Assembly (NCBI GenBank): GCA_977017575.1
Contig: CDRNVI010000015.1
Span: forward strand, 434,001 to 498,000
Direction of reading: 5' to 3'
Length of the DNA stretch: 64,000 nucleotides
Source of the DNA: Paramoeba atlantica
Lineage: Eukaryota; Discosea
The position numbers and the translations under genes are program-made. Every line of letters starts with the position of its first letter. Position 1 is the first letter of the stretch. The notes under the pieces were generated by a model. The model was given only the letters and a program-made list of their open reading frames with translations, was not told the DNA's origin and searched no databases. This document shows, piece after piece, positions 29,768 to 39,075 of the stretch.

Positions 29768-31645
29768 ATGGATATAACAGCAGAGTTGCTTCACGGAGCT
29801 AGTGTTTCTCGGGATAGACTTGCAGAGTGGCATCACAAATTTAGAGGAAAGCTATTCAATCTGGTTCCCGGTTTCTACGTGCGTTGTCGCCAAGAGGATT
29901 CTACCGAGGGACAATCCGTCTACAAAGTGGCGCGAATTAAATCTATTCGATCCGATTGGAGCATGGAACTAGACCCATTGACCGAAGAAGATAAGCGACA
30001 TTTTAGCAAGACGCAAAGTTATACAACAAACTATGATTGCGTGTCAAATTCCAAGATAACTGAAGGAGAGTACGAAGCTTTTCTCTCACAACTATCTGTT
30101 CCACGTACGGATATTCTAACCAGTTGTCTCCGAATGGCAGAAAAGATGTCGCTCATACAAAATATTTTGCTTAAGGATGCAGATTTTGTCGCAAAACGAA
30201 AGGATAAAGACGCGACGCAAGCAAAAGTTTCCGACTCCTCCATTCGAAATGGTTCGAAGCAAGAGGAAAAACTGATATTCAGTACCAACGTATTACTTCT
30301 GAACGAGGAAGGGCAATATGGGACTACAGTTTCCCTCAGTACTCTTCTTCGTCATTCGGCTACTAATCGAAACACGTATTTTGAGCCTGACACACCGCGT
30401 ATCAATGCCCTCCCAGTGTTATCTCCGTATATTCCTACTGGAGCAGAAGATCGGATGGCGTCTCATACCACCGGAGTGCTACTGTCGGAATTGGAAAGCA
30501 TTGTTGGCTCTCCGACAATACCAATGCCAGATCCCTTCAAACTGACACAGACTATTATGCACGCTGGTAGATCTTCCGCGTACACCTCTTTTGACTACGG
30601 CACGGAGCGCTCTTCGATTGCACAAACAATGAAAACCGTGATGGGTCTCTCAAAAGATTTGCTTTCGAAGGAGCCTCTGTTCTGCAATATCACGTCTCCC
30701 GTATATGTTTTCGGAGACATTCATGGAAACTTTGCAGATCTGCGCTCTTTTCTTGGTGGTCTTCTTACATTTAACGACTTAATGATGCGGTACAGCGAAC
30801 ACTCATTTTTGTTCTTAGGCGATTATGTAGATCGCGGATCATGCTCTTTGGAGTGTATTCTCTACCTCCTTTGTCTGAAACTTCTCAATCCGAAAAAGGT
30901 TTTTCTTCTGCGAGGCAATCACGAGTCACCAGAGGTCAATGGAGATACAGACTGCTACGGATGCACTTCCTTCAAGTTTCAATGCCAAGAACATTTTGGG
31001 CAAGAAGTCGGGTTTGAGCTCTGGGCATTGTGTAATGAGGTGTTCACTCATCTTCCCTTGTGCGCTACGATCGATCAAAAAATATTCTGTGTTCACGGTG
31101 GCATTCCTCAATATAGTGGAGGAAAAGATGATCGTATGGAGATACTCCGCGATTCCAATTTTCCGCGTTTTCCGTTGGTACAGTGTGACAGTGCAGATAA
31201 CCGCAAACTTCGAGCTCTGGTGAATGACCTTTTGTGGTCGGACCCTGCCACTTCCCACATAGCGCTCGATGAGCACGGCTTTGGTCCCAATCCTCGAGGA
31301 GCAGATATTCATTCTTTCGGGCCCCAAGCTGTGGACGAGTTCTGCACCCGGTTTGGTTTCCAGTATATCTTTCGGGCGCACCAAGAAAAGGCTGATGGGC
31401 TGAGACTTTCTGATAGCGCTCGTGTGATTACTATTTTTTCTACATCTGATTATGCGGGGCATAGAAACGGGGCAGGGTGCATTTATGTAAGTCAGAAGAA
31501 GATCCGACTTGTTATAAAGAAACCGCGCCCCGCACGAGCATACTACGCGAATGCTCGTTCTGATCCTTCCAGTGATTCCTATGAGGATGAATCAGCACCA
31601 AATGGATACAGCGTTCCTGGATCTCCTTCCGTTGGGTCTTTTTGA
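29768..31645 (+). CDS. PPP-family protein phosphatase with N-terminal Plus3 domain
   Basis: 625 aa. Residues about 20-110 match the Plus3 fold of RTF1: NLVPGFYVRCRQ, SVYKVARIKSI, NYDCVSNSKITEGEYEAF. A low-complexity linker follows, then a full PPP catalytic domain: GDIHGN (about 316), GDYVDRG (351), RGNHE (382), VHGG, NDLLWSDP and FRAHQEKADG. All metal-binding and catalytic residues are present, so it should hydrolyse phospho-Ser/Thr. Plus3 domains bind phosphorylated SPT5 repeats or single-stranded nucleic acid in transcription elongation, which suggests a transcription-linked phosphatase. The tail is acidic and Ser-rich. The first real ATG is used, nine bases into the open frame. Confidence 0.85.
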   Translation: MDITAELLHGASVSRDRLAEWHHKFRGKLFNLVPGFYVRCRQEDSTEGQSVYKVARIKSIRSDWSMELDPLTEEDKRHFSKTQSYTTNYDCVSNSKITEGEYEAFLSQLSVPRTDILTSCLRMAEKMSLIQNILLKDADFVAKRKDKDATQAKVSDSSIRNGSKQEEKLIFSTNVLLLNEEGQYGTTVSLSTLLRHSATNRNTYFEPDTPRINALPVLSPYIPTGAEDRMASHTTGVLLSELESIVGSPTIPMPDPFKLTQTIMHAGRSSAYTSFDYGTERSSIAQTMKTVMGLSKDLLSKEPLFCNITSPVYVFGDIHGNFADLRSFLGGLLTFNDLMMRYSEHSFLFLGDYVDRGSCSLECILYLLCLKLLNPKKVFLLRGNHESPEVNGDTDCYGCTSFKFQCQEHFGQEVGFELWALCNEVFTHLPLCATIDQKIFCVHGGIPQYSGGKDDRMEILRDSNFPRFPLVQCDSADNRKLRALVNDLLWSDPATSHIALDEHGFGPNPRGADIHSFGPQAVDEFCTRFGFQYIFRAHQEKADGLRLSDSARVITIFSTSDYAGHRNGAGCIYVSQKKIRLVIKKPRPARAYYANARSDPSSDSYEDESAPNGYSVPGSPSVGSF

Positions 31646-32008
31646 CGGTATAGATTTTTTTCTTTTAGCATAGCGTAGAAACTTTGGGGTAATTCGCGAT
31701 AATAATTGATTCGTACATGTATATAGGACAACCGTTCTTAATATTTTGTGGGGATGCATAAGCAATCAATTCATAGAGTGTTGGGTTAGAATGAAGAGGT
31801 AGAGTGAGCGCATCACGTTTCTTTGGTTTAGTTGTTTGCTCTATTTTCTCCATAAATAAATTTAGAATTATCTAGCGCTCCAGCAACGAGCAATGTTCTA
31901 ACAATGTACCTCGAAATAAAGGCTTTTCTTTACTTTTCCAATAATTCGTCAGTTCTTAGTTCGTAACAGCTTGTTTTTTCTGATATATCAAGTCAAACGT
32001 GTTCAACA
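31646..32008. other. Intergenic spacer
   Basis: AT-rich with several AATAAA-like words and a T-rich tract plus ATATATCAAG before the next gene. No ORF of merit. Confidence 0.5.
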
Positions 32009-32992
32009 ATGATGCAACGTTCCGCTCGTCTGCTGCATGTGATGCCCCGTCCATTGAGTCCGAAGTTTTATACCATGCTTGATTCGAACAATTGGATTGG
32101 AGCCCTCGAGGTTTATGCTGAGCATCCGTGGCGTGCACCCCCTGCTGATACCTATGAACTCCTTAAACTCATCATGAACCAAACGGGTATTCGGGCAGAA
32201 GACTTGTGCTCACGCTTCGAAGGGCGTATGAAGCATAAGCTAAGACAGAAGCGAAATGCGCACGAGGAAGTAGAATGGGTACGATTCTGGGAATTGATTA
32301 GAGATGGAGAAATAACTGAGGCAATGCGAGGATTAGTGATGGGGAACTCGAGTGCTTCGAAAGGTGACGCGTCTGAAGTAATCTATCCCGCTAGGAAACA
32401 TGACAAAACTAACTTAGTTCTTCTTTGTGGGAAATTTTTGGAGGATGTTGGGATTGAAACTGTTACCCGAATGCCTTACAGTTTTGTTTCAAGGGCCAAT
32501 ATTGTTAGCGCCGCTTTGGAGTGCGGCCGATTGGAATTAGCCATACGTATGTTAGAATATACTAAACTTACCAAGCGCGAATGTGCCACAATATGGCCCC
32601 TAGTGGGTCAGTTTTCTTGGGTTGGAGGTTTGAAATTTATTGAGGCGAGTCCTCGAAGCTCAATCGATACCTCTGTGGCGCTCCCAAGCTTGCTTGAAAA
32701 AGGTTGTCCAATGCACATCCTAGTGGTGTATTTGGAATTCACTGGAGGTCTTCGAGATCGCATTGTCGTGAATACTCTACTCGAGCACGCTGTACGCAAA
32801 TCTGATTGGGAGTTCGTTCGTCAGGGAATAGCTCACCTGGAAGATATTGACGCTCTTTCTCCACAGGCTCACCGTTGCTTTACACAGCACGTGGAACTAC
32901 GTGGAATGGAGGCCATATGTCTTGCTGTCATGCGGGCTGGATTACGCTTTTCGGACCTCACCGTCCAACGCATCGAAAAACTATGTTCATAA
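32009..32992 (+). CDS. Helical-repeat (PPR-like) protein, probably mitochondrial
   Basis: 327 aa. The N-terminus MMQRSARLLHVMPRPLSPKF is basic and acid-free, a likely mitochondrial presequence. The body is a string of helix pairs: FYTMLDSNNWIGALEVYAE, VEWVRFWELIRDGEITEAMR, IVSAALECGRLELAIRMLEY, LEHAVRKSDWEFVRQGI. These follow the (W/G)-x-x-AL-x-x-Y/L style of PPR and related repeats. Such proteins act in mitochondrial RNA processing or sit in the mitoribosome, and are numerous in kinetoplastids and diplonemids. The exact ortholog is not identifiable. A second protein of this type lies at 48419. Confidence 0.6.
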   Translation: MMQRSARLLHVMPRPLSPKFYTMLDSNNWIGALEVYAEHPWRAPPADTYELLKLIMNQTGIRAEDLCSRFEGRMKHKLRQKRNAHEEVEWVRFWELIRDGEITEAMRGLVMGNSSASKGDASEVIYPARKHDKTNLVLLCGKFLEDVGIETVTRMPYSFVSRANIVSAALECGRLELAIRMLEYTKLTKRECATIWPLVGQFSWVGGLKFIEASPRSSIDTSVALPSLLEKGCPMHILVVYLEFTGGLRDRIVVNTLLEHAVRKSDWEFVRQGIAHLEDIDALSPQAHRCFTQHVELRGMEAICLAVMRAGLRFSDLTVQRIEKLCS

Positions 32993-33253
32993 TTCATGGG
33001 TCGGTTTGTTTGTTTTTCACACCGAATGGTCTTGGTATTTTAGTTAAGTAGTTTTCGTATCGCTGGACACTCTTATTCTTTCTGTTTATTTCTCGGCAAA
33101 TAAGTTGACTAATTTTCTGTAGACAAAACATGAATCGAGAAATGCCATATCAATTTCTAATTTTTTATTCGATTTGTGAAGGTATCACACAGCATTAATT
33201 TCTCGACATACATATCCTATTGTTACAATTCGATACAATATGTATGTATAGAA
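32993..33253. other. Spacer before HER copy E
   Basis: AT-rich, no ORF or motif of note. Confidence 0.4.
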
Positions 33254-33743
33254 TTTTTCTTTTTTTGTCTCTTCGTTAAAAGCAGTGGTTTTTTTCAACT
33301 TATAAGTCACTTCGCATTGAAAACTACCTCCGCATTTAATGAAGAGACGAAAACAGATAAATTGTCCAGGCAAGAGAAAGAAACCGCAGGGATTTGTGCC
33401 AAAAAGTAGTCACTTTTTCGCTGAAACTCGGGTCATTTTTCTGTATTTCGCGCGACCATGCCCCCCTTGCTCGGAAAATTGCTCGACCATGCCCCCTCTG
33501 GCCTCCCTAGACCCCATTTTTTCGAATAGTTTTTTTTCAATTCTCAACTCACCCTGCTGGATCCACCCTACCCCGGACTCCATAAAGAAGGGAGAGGCAG
33601 AGGTTGTAAACAACCCCCGCAATAACGCGTCATTTATGAGCCTAGGTCATAAATTATACTTTGTTTCGTTTTATTTTTTAACTGATTTTGTTCATTTTTC
33701 TTTAATAATCGAGGGTAAAGTGGTAGTTATACAACCACCGCAA
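33254..33743 (+). mobile_element. HER copy E, old, internally deleted
   Basis: The long palindrome at 33254-33360 is much decayed (TCTCTTCGTTAAAAGCAGTG). The end, with TAGTTATACAACCACCGCAA, is well kept at 33720-33743. The body is shortened to about 490 bp in total. It lies cleanly between two host genes, about 110 bp before RER1. Confidence 0.7.
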
Positions 33744-33825
33744 CATCGGTAATAAATGTTCTGTCTTTTGAACAATTATACAAAATATTGAACACTACTT
33801 TGAACCGCTGATCTGATAGTGTCAC

Positions 33826-33841
33826 AACTATATTTTTTTAG
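33826..33841 (+). promoter_or_regulatory. Likely trans-splice acceptor of RER1
   Basis: CTATATTTTTTTAG ends nine bases before the ATG at 33851. The tract lies outside HER copy E, so the insertion left the signal intact. Confidence 0.45.
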
Positions 33842-33850
33842 GTACGATTC

Positions 33851-34402
33851 ATGGAATATCCTTCTGGCTCATTTCCAATTGGCCCAAACGTGTCGGGAGT
33901 GTCAAACATGAGTCAACATTGGTCTGCTCGGCGTCAACGAATCCTTGACCAGCTTGTGCCCTGGTGTGCCTCGCGCTGGACTTCCCTGTCTTTCCTCATC
34001 TTGTACTATCTTCGTCGTGTCTACTGGCTTGGAGGGTACTATGTTATCACTTATGGATTAGGAATTTATCTTCTGAATGTTGCACTAATTTTTCTGACTC
34101 CTTTGAATGATCCAGAAGATGAAGATGATGGAAGCTCATCTCTGCCAACCTCAAACGACGAATTTCGTCCATTTGTTCGCCGCCTTCCCGAGTTCAAGTG
34201 TTGGCACATGGCTTTTTCTGCTACCCTTGTAGCTCTTTTCCTCACGCACTTTGAAATGTTTGACATTCCGGTGTTTTGGCCGATTCTTCTCCTTTATTTT
34301 ATTGTCCTACTGTTTTTGACCATGAGACAACGCATTCAACACATGCTGCGTTACCGCTACGTACCGTGGACAGCCAATAAAAATTATTATGTTTCAACCT
34401 AG
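33851..34402 (+). CDS. RER1: RER1, Golgi-to-ER retrieval receptor
   Basis: 183 aa, the normal size. Four membrane segments in two pairs: SFLILYYLRRVYWLGGYYVI with GLGIYLLNVALIFLTPL, and MAFSATLVALFLTHF with FWPILLLYFIVLLFLTMR. The diagnostic RER1 strings FRPFVRRLPEFKCWHM and QHMLRYRYVPWT are present. It recognises polar residues in membrane spans of escaped or unassembled ER proteins in the cis-Golgi and returns them in COPI vesicles. Start at the first ATG; another ATG 57 bases on would also keep the whole core. No anomaly seen. Confidence 0.95.
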   Translation: MEYPSGSFPIGPNVSGVSNMSQHWSARRQRILDQLVPWCASRWTSLSFLILYYLRRVYWLGGYYVITYGLGIYLLNVALIFLTPLNDPEDEDDGSSSLPTSNDEFRPFVRRLPEFKCWHMAFSATLVALFLTHFEMFDIPVFWPILLLYFIVLLFLTMRQRIQHMLRYRYVPWTANKNYYVST

Positions 34403-34828
34403 TGAATACTTAATTAATAGGTACACCACTTACTTTGGGATATTAGTATATTTCTCGTGGGGCAGATCGCGCGATAGATCCGCATGATTCTCCTTGAAGT
34501 GTGCTATTGTTTTCTGTAGTTTTGGTCTCGAAATTATTAGGCACCGATAGAAGCGAACCTGTTCGTTCTCCTCGTCATACTTTCGATACTATCTAGCCTG
34601 GTTTATTCCTTTTGGTTATTGCTTAACTTATATACTGTATACTAATGGGCGATTTTTTATAAATAACAAACATACAGTACGCACTGTACGGTTCGGGGTA
34701 CGTCAGGAACTTTTATAGTCCCTATATGAACTTCATAACATGAATTGATTAAGATTTGCATGTTTTCAATATTTGATACTTCAATATTTGTCCTTTTGCA
34801 TACATTGTAGATCTCAAACGATCAGATA
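34403..34828. other. Intergenic spacer
   Basis: No ORF of merit. A short ACAGTACGCACTGTAC palindrome-like stretch lies near 34675-34690, and CATTGTAG near 34804-34810 is the likely acceptor for the next gene. Confidence 0.4.
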
Positions 34829-35974
34829 ATGAAATCATCCAAAACGGACGCGTCAATCCTGTTTCGGAAATTCTTTGGCACGAAGAATAAAGTAACTGCC
34901 GCGGAAGACAATCGTGTTCAAACCTTCATCTTCGAGAATGTAAAAAATAATGATTATTTGGAATATTTTCAGCAATCGCAGACAGAACTAAAGCATTTTT
35001 TACATCGTTTTATATCAGAAAGCAAATCTGATGTTCCTATTGCCTTGGTGTCATCGGGGGGAACGACAGTGCCTCTTGAGCAAAACGGAGTACGCTGTAT
35101 TTCAAATTTCAGTTCTGGGAATCGCGGGAGCGCGCTTGTTGAGAGCCTTCTACGCCACGGCTATTATGTAATTTTTATATCCCGCAGAGGCGCACTGCAA
35201 CCCTTTTTACGGCACTTTGCACGCGATGTTGGTGATAATGCTTGTGGTTCCAACGCTTTATATCCCTCCTTTCCCCTGCGGGTTGCACCCTTGGATTTCA
35301 GTCCCGATATTCAGCGGCGACATTCTCTTGACAACTGGATAGCAGAATCCGAAATGTTTAGTTCTCGATATATTACGCTCTATTTTGAAACAGTAGCAGA
35401 GTATCTTATGACGTTAAAATATTGCTGCATTACGATTAGTGCAGAAATTGCGGTGCGACCACTCATGGTTGTCCTTGCGGCTGCTGTCTCCGATTTTTAT
35501 ATTCCTTTTTCTGCTCTTCCAATGCACAAAATTCAAAGCAAATCTGATTCTGGTGTCATACCTAGGTATGCTGACGAAATACATCAATCACCGAACTCGA
35601 AGTGGGAGAACGAAAGTGTGGGAGAATTGCCTCCTTCTTTGACGCTAAATTTATTCCAGGTACCGAAAGCTTTGGGTCTCATATCGTCAAAGTGGCTTCC
35701 TAAATTCGCTTTCGTAGTGGGCTTTAAACTTGAAACTGATTTCCAGCAATTGGACAAAAAGGCTTTTTCCTGTGCCAAATTAAACGGTCTTCCTATAGTG
35801 GTAGGCAACCTTCTGTGCACCTCTAAAGAGGAATTATTCATATACAGTGTAGATACTAATCTAAATTGCGAACATATGAAGCGAAGCCAAAATCGAGAAA
35901 TAGAAATTGATCTGGTGGAGAAGCTCTGCAATCTCCACGTAACTTTTCATGCGGCAGCACTACGTAGTAAGTAA
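34829..35974 (+). CDS. PPCS: Phosphopantothenate-cysteine ligase
   Basis: 381 aa. Matches the eukaryotic ligase that joins cysteine to 4'-phosphopantothenate in coenzyme A synthesis. The substrate loop VSSGGTTVPLEQNGVRCISN FSSGNRG lies at about 72-98 (shown in two parts), followed by the Rossmann-like GSALVESLLRHGYYVIFISRRG. The segment MVVLAAAVSDFYIP is the conserved AAVSDF motif. Near the C-terminus, FAVVG-like FAFVVGFKLETD and the NGLPIVVGN region complete the fold. CoaC activity is not fused, as usual in eukaryotes. About 50 residues of N-terminal extension have no clear targeting signal. Confidence 0.9.
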   Translation: MKSSKTDASILFRKFFGTKNKVTAAEDNRVQTFIFENVKNNDYLEYFQQSQTELKHFLHRFISESKSDVPIALVSSGGTTVPLEQNGVRCISNFSSGNRGSALVESLLRHGYYVIFISRRGALQPFLRHFARDVGDNACGSNALYPSFPLRVAPLDFSPDIQRRHSLDNWIAESEMFSSRYITLYFETVAEYLMTLKYCCITISAEIAVRPLMVVLAAAVSDFYIPFSALPMHKIQSKSDSGVIPRYADEIHQSPNSKWENESVGELPPSLTLNLFQVPKALGLISSKWLPKFAFVVGFKLETDFQQLDKKAFSCAKLNGLPIVVGNLLCTSKEELFIYSVDTNLNCEHMKRSQNREIEIDLVEKLCNLHVTFHAAALRSK

Positions 35975-36186
35975 TGCTCTGTCGATTACTTATTGGTGTA
36001 GTTTTTTTCCTTTCTTCGGACGTCACCTGCCCTTTATTGCAACATGTTTTATGGGTTTTTTGGTATTGTTCTTCTAATTAATCGCTCCCGTAATTACGTT
36101 CCACTCTTGTATTTTATGATAATTCTATTTCTATGCGTGAAAAAATTTTATTGGTTCGGCCATAACTTAATAAGCGCGTATTCTAA

Positions 36187-37704
36187 ATGTCTGATGAGAG
36201 TGCGACAAAAAGTTCAACCAATGAAATAAACCCGAGCACTCGCGCGATTCTAAATTTTCCGGATGCTGAGTACCGGGTTTCACTTTCGAAATATATTGGC
36301 TATCCTTGGCCCAAGCTATGGAAGACTTCTTTGCATAGCGTTACAATAGAGAAAATAATGGAAACATTGTATTCTTCGTCAACTGTATCCCGCGAAGTAC
36401 TAGCTGAAAAGAATGACTGCACGTCCGACATTGACTCAGAGCTTTTATCAAACAAACTAAGCACGATTCATAGTGTTGCTACACCAGATACGTTAGACTT
36501 ACAAAGGCTATGTGATTATGATATTAATTATGTTTCACCGAATAATGAGAAAGCTACGTTTAAAACTGGAAACGATACTTCTATCGATAGTTCAGACTAC
36601 AACCTATGCAAAAAAGGTTTTCAAAGTTCCTTTTCTGATCTAAACGAGATGAAAAAAGAAATGGATATCATCATGAGTGAAAAATTATCCACTGCCTCTA
36701 AACCAATGAATCGAATCATAGAAAAATGCGAATGTACGCTACAAGAAATGTTAAGTGCAGCACAAGAATGTAATCAGCTTCACAATCAAGTTGGTGGTAA
36801 ATATTTTAAAGCGGCAGCTTGCAACGTCGGTTTCATGAGCCATGACACAAATATGAATCACGATATCTTCATATTGCTTAAAAGAATATCTTCAATTGTA
36901 GAATCCGAGGTTACTATTCAAGCTTTGGTAATTGCTAACCAAATCCCTCGCGCTGTTGATATCTACTGTTATGCGCTAAGTACCTTCAAGCTTCTGCACT
37001 CGGATTTGCTCTGTTTAAATTTCCTTCGAAATCAACTTCTGCGGAGTCGATTATCTCTAATTGAATCTTTGGCAGATCATCTCGCAAGAGAAAATCTATC
37101 TTGCACGTATATGTCCCTGTCAAGCAAAATTGATGAAGGAAATGTATCACGTCGAAACGAATCTAAAAGTAAAACGAATCTAAGAGTAATTTTGCAATCT
37201 TTGGCTAGAATATCAGGTCTGGAAGACGCCATTCTTAATTTACGATTTCGTTTTCTTGAACTATCGGTCCAAAAAACGGAGCAATTATTTAGGCCTGACG
37301 AGCTTACGGCAGTTGACGAGAAATCACCTTCAGCGCATTCCATTGACGATTCAATTCGTTCAGAACTTATTTACATGCAAGCAAGTATGAACACAAATAT
37401 TTTAGGTTTTCTTGAGACCGTAGAACAAACCACGAATACTATTAGGAAAGTTATGGAGCACATTGTTTTTGATGATGCCGAGTCTAATTTTGACTGTACA
37501 AAGCGAATTCTTAATGATATAAGCCCGGCAATTACTCGTCTTCAAGAAGGTCGTATTCGTTCGGTCTGGGCCACAAACAAAAACAAAATAATTGAATTGC
37601 GTTGGTCAGACTTCCAAACGTTTATTTCTACTGCAACACACCTTGTAGAATCTTTGAAAGCACTGAAATCGGATTCTGGATATCCAGCCTACGAACTTAT
37701 ATGA
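36187..37704 (+). CDS. Candidate GARP-complex subunit, Vps54-like, N-terminal part
   Basis: 505 aa, largely helical. The strongest likeness is to the Vps54 N-terminal coiled-coil region: ILLKRISSIVESEVTIQALV, IANQIPRAVDIYCYALSTF and LLCLNFLRNQLLRSRLSLIE recall the Vps54 stretch where a subunit loss or gain helix is followed by FxxLxxQL. GARP tethers endosome-derived vesicles at the trans-Golgi. The ORF ends in TGA at 37702, while an overlapping +1 frame is open through ILYEDLDDMKLAYMSH-type sequence into the next ORF. The two ORFs therefore look like one gene of about 870 aa, near Vps54 size. COG or exocyst relatives are alternatives. Confidence 0.5.
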   Translation: MSDESATKSSTNEINPSTRAILNFPDAEYRVSLSKYIGYPWPKLWKTSLHSVTIEKIMETLYSSSTVSREVLAEKNDCTSDIDSELLSNKLSTIHSVATPDTLDLQRLCDYDINYVSPNNEKATFKTGNDTSIDSSDYNLCKKGFQSSFSDLNEMKKEMDIIMSEKLSTASKPMNRIIEKCECTLQEMLSAAQECNQLHNQVGGKYFKAAACNVGFMSHDTNMNHDIFILLKRISSIVESEVTIQALVIANQIPRAVDIYCYALSTFKLLHSDLLCLNFLRNQLLRSRLSLIESLADHLARENLSCTYMSLSSKIDEGNVSRRNESKSKTNLRVILQSLARISGLEDAILNLRFRFLELSVQKTEQLFRPDELTAVDEKSPSAHSIDDSIRSELIYMQASMNTNILGFLETVEQTTNTIRKVMEHIVFDDAESNFDCTKRILNDISPAITRLQEGRIRSVWATNKNKIIELRWSDFQTFISTATHLVESLKALKSDSGYPAYELI

Positions 37705-37717
37705 AGACCTAGATGAC

Positions 37718-38824
37718 ATGAAACTTGCGTACATGTCTCATTCACACAGGAGGCATCTAAAGCGGCTGCATGACGCATGGGATACTTCTCGGAGACCTTT
37801 GAACGATTCGGCATTCGATAGCGAACAAATCAAAAGGTTCGTTCGTTCTTTAAATACTGCCTGTTCAGAATCAGAAATCATTGCCTTGCCGCAGCCTTCC
37901 AATACACATTCTCCCGAAATTGAAGGAGAACCAGAAAAATACAAAAATGGGGGTACACGTCTCTCTGTGTATTGTAGGCCGTTCACTATAAACGAGGCAA
38001 CTCGGGTCTTTCTGGAGATAGTTGCTGAGATTGACATTGTGGTGGTCGAGTTTCCATCTATGCTTTGTAAAGCGGTTGAATTTGTTTCCGAACTTCTGGC
38101 TCTGGCTCTTTCAAAAAATATAGAAGGTTTGCCAAAAGAATATGCATCAGAAATTGACGTTTTAACATCGAACTTGGAAATTCACTTCTTGGGATCACAA
38201 AATTGTGCGGTAATGTACATCGTTGGCAAAGAGATTTTAGAGCGGTGGACTAAAATAGATTCTCCTAACTTATCAAGAGATATTTTAGAACGTACTATTG
38301 CTGACGTTAAGAATAATGAATTCCAGTTTTATGAGACATTGATTACTATATTTCGACTTCGTTTAGAACGTTACTCTTCTCCGAGCGCCTTGGAATTGCG
38401 AACTCGTAATGTGAAGGAATTTCACTTTTGGGGGTTGAGCCTTATCGAAGAACTTCACACATTTATAACCTCAGCAAAGTCTTTTTTGAATCCTACAGAA
38501 CTCCAGTATCTCAAATTCCCCGCCATACATCAGCTTGGCCTCTATATTTCCAAAGAAATACAAGCACTTAGAAATAATTTAGAACACCATTCCACATTCG
38601 ATACTTTTTTTCGGGAAAGAATTCAGTTTTACACGAATAATCTCGCCAAATCAGAATATTCTTTTTCGCAGGCAAGGTCGCTTCAAGAAATTAAGATTAA
38701 TGGAGAAACCCTTGGCGCCGATTCAAAAACTGAGGACATACTAGAAAATGTTTTTCCTTTTTTGCGAAATGAAAGAACCGTGAATGAATCCTTGCTGCAA
38801 TTAAGAAAGGATGTAGATGCGTAA
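37718..38824 (+). CDS. Candidate Vps54-like C-terminal part in a shifted frame
   Basis: 368 aa from its first ATG, but the frame is open upstream past 37682, inside the preceding ORF (NLYEDLDDMKLAYMSHSHRR). Helical throughout. The segment FTINEATRVFLEIVAEIDIV, VEFPSMLCKAVEFVSELLAL resembles the Vps54 middle region, where polytopic helices are followed by a ligand-free linker. There is no separate intergenic region and no acceptor before the ATG, unlike all other genes here. It is best explained as the rest of the 36187 gene after one frame change: a sequence error, a programmed shift, or a recent mutation. Confidence 0.5.
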   Translation: MKLAYMSHSHRRHLKRLHDAWDTSRRPLNDSAFDSEQIKRFVRSLNTACSESEIIALPQPSNTHSPEIEGEPEKYKNGGTRLSVYCRPFTINEATRVFLEIVAEIDIVVVEFPSMLCKAVEFVSELLALALSKNIEGLPKEYASEIDVLTSNLEIHFLGSQNCAVMYIVGKEILERWTKIDSPNLSRDILERTIADVKNNEFQFYETLITIFRLRLERYSSPSALELRTRNVKEFHFWGLSLIEELHTFITSAKSFLNPTELQYLKFPAIHQLGLYISKEIQALRNNLEHHSTFDTFFRERIQFYTNNLAKSEYSFSQARSLQEIKINGETLGADSKTEDILENVFPFLRNERTVNESLLQLRKDVDA

Positions 38825-39075
38825 AGTGCTGTAACGCACATAATTATAACCGCGGGGAACTTTTTTCTATCTCCTAGGTGTTGGAAATGTGCAAGAAATA
38901 TTATAATTCCTTTCCGATTTTAATTTTTCTGAGGTTTATCTTTCTCATTAGATAAGCTTTATGATTTTTTAAGTGAGGCCACAGCGTTTAAAATTTTCTG
39001 TTCTGTCAATATGCAATCTGAGCATTGAACATTTTCAGCGAATCAATCTTCTTCTAACGAGCTTATATAGTTTTC

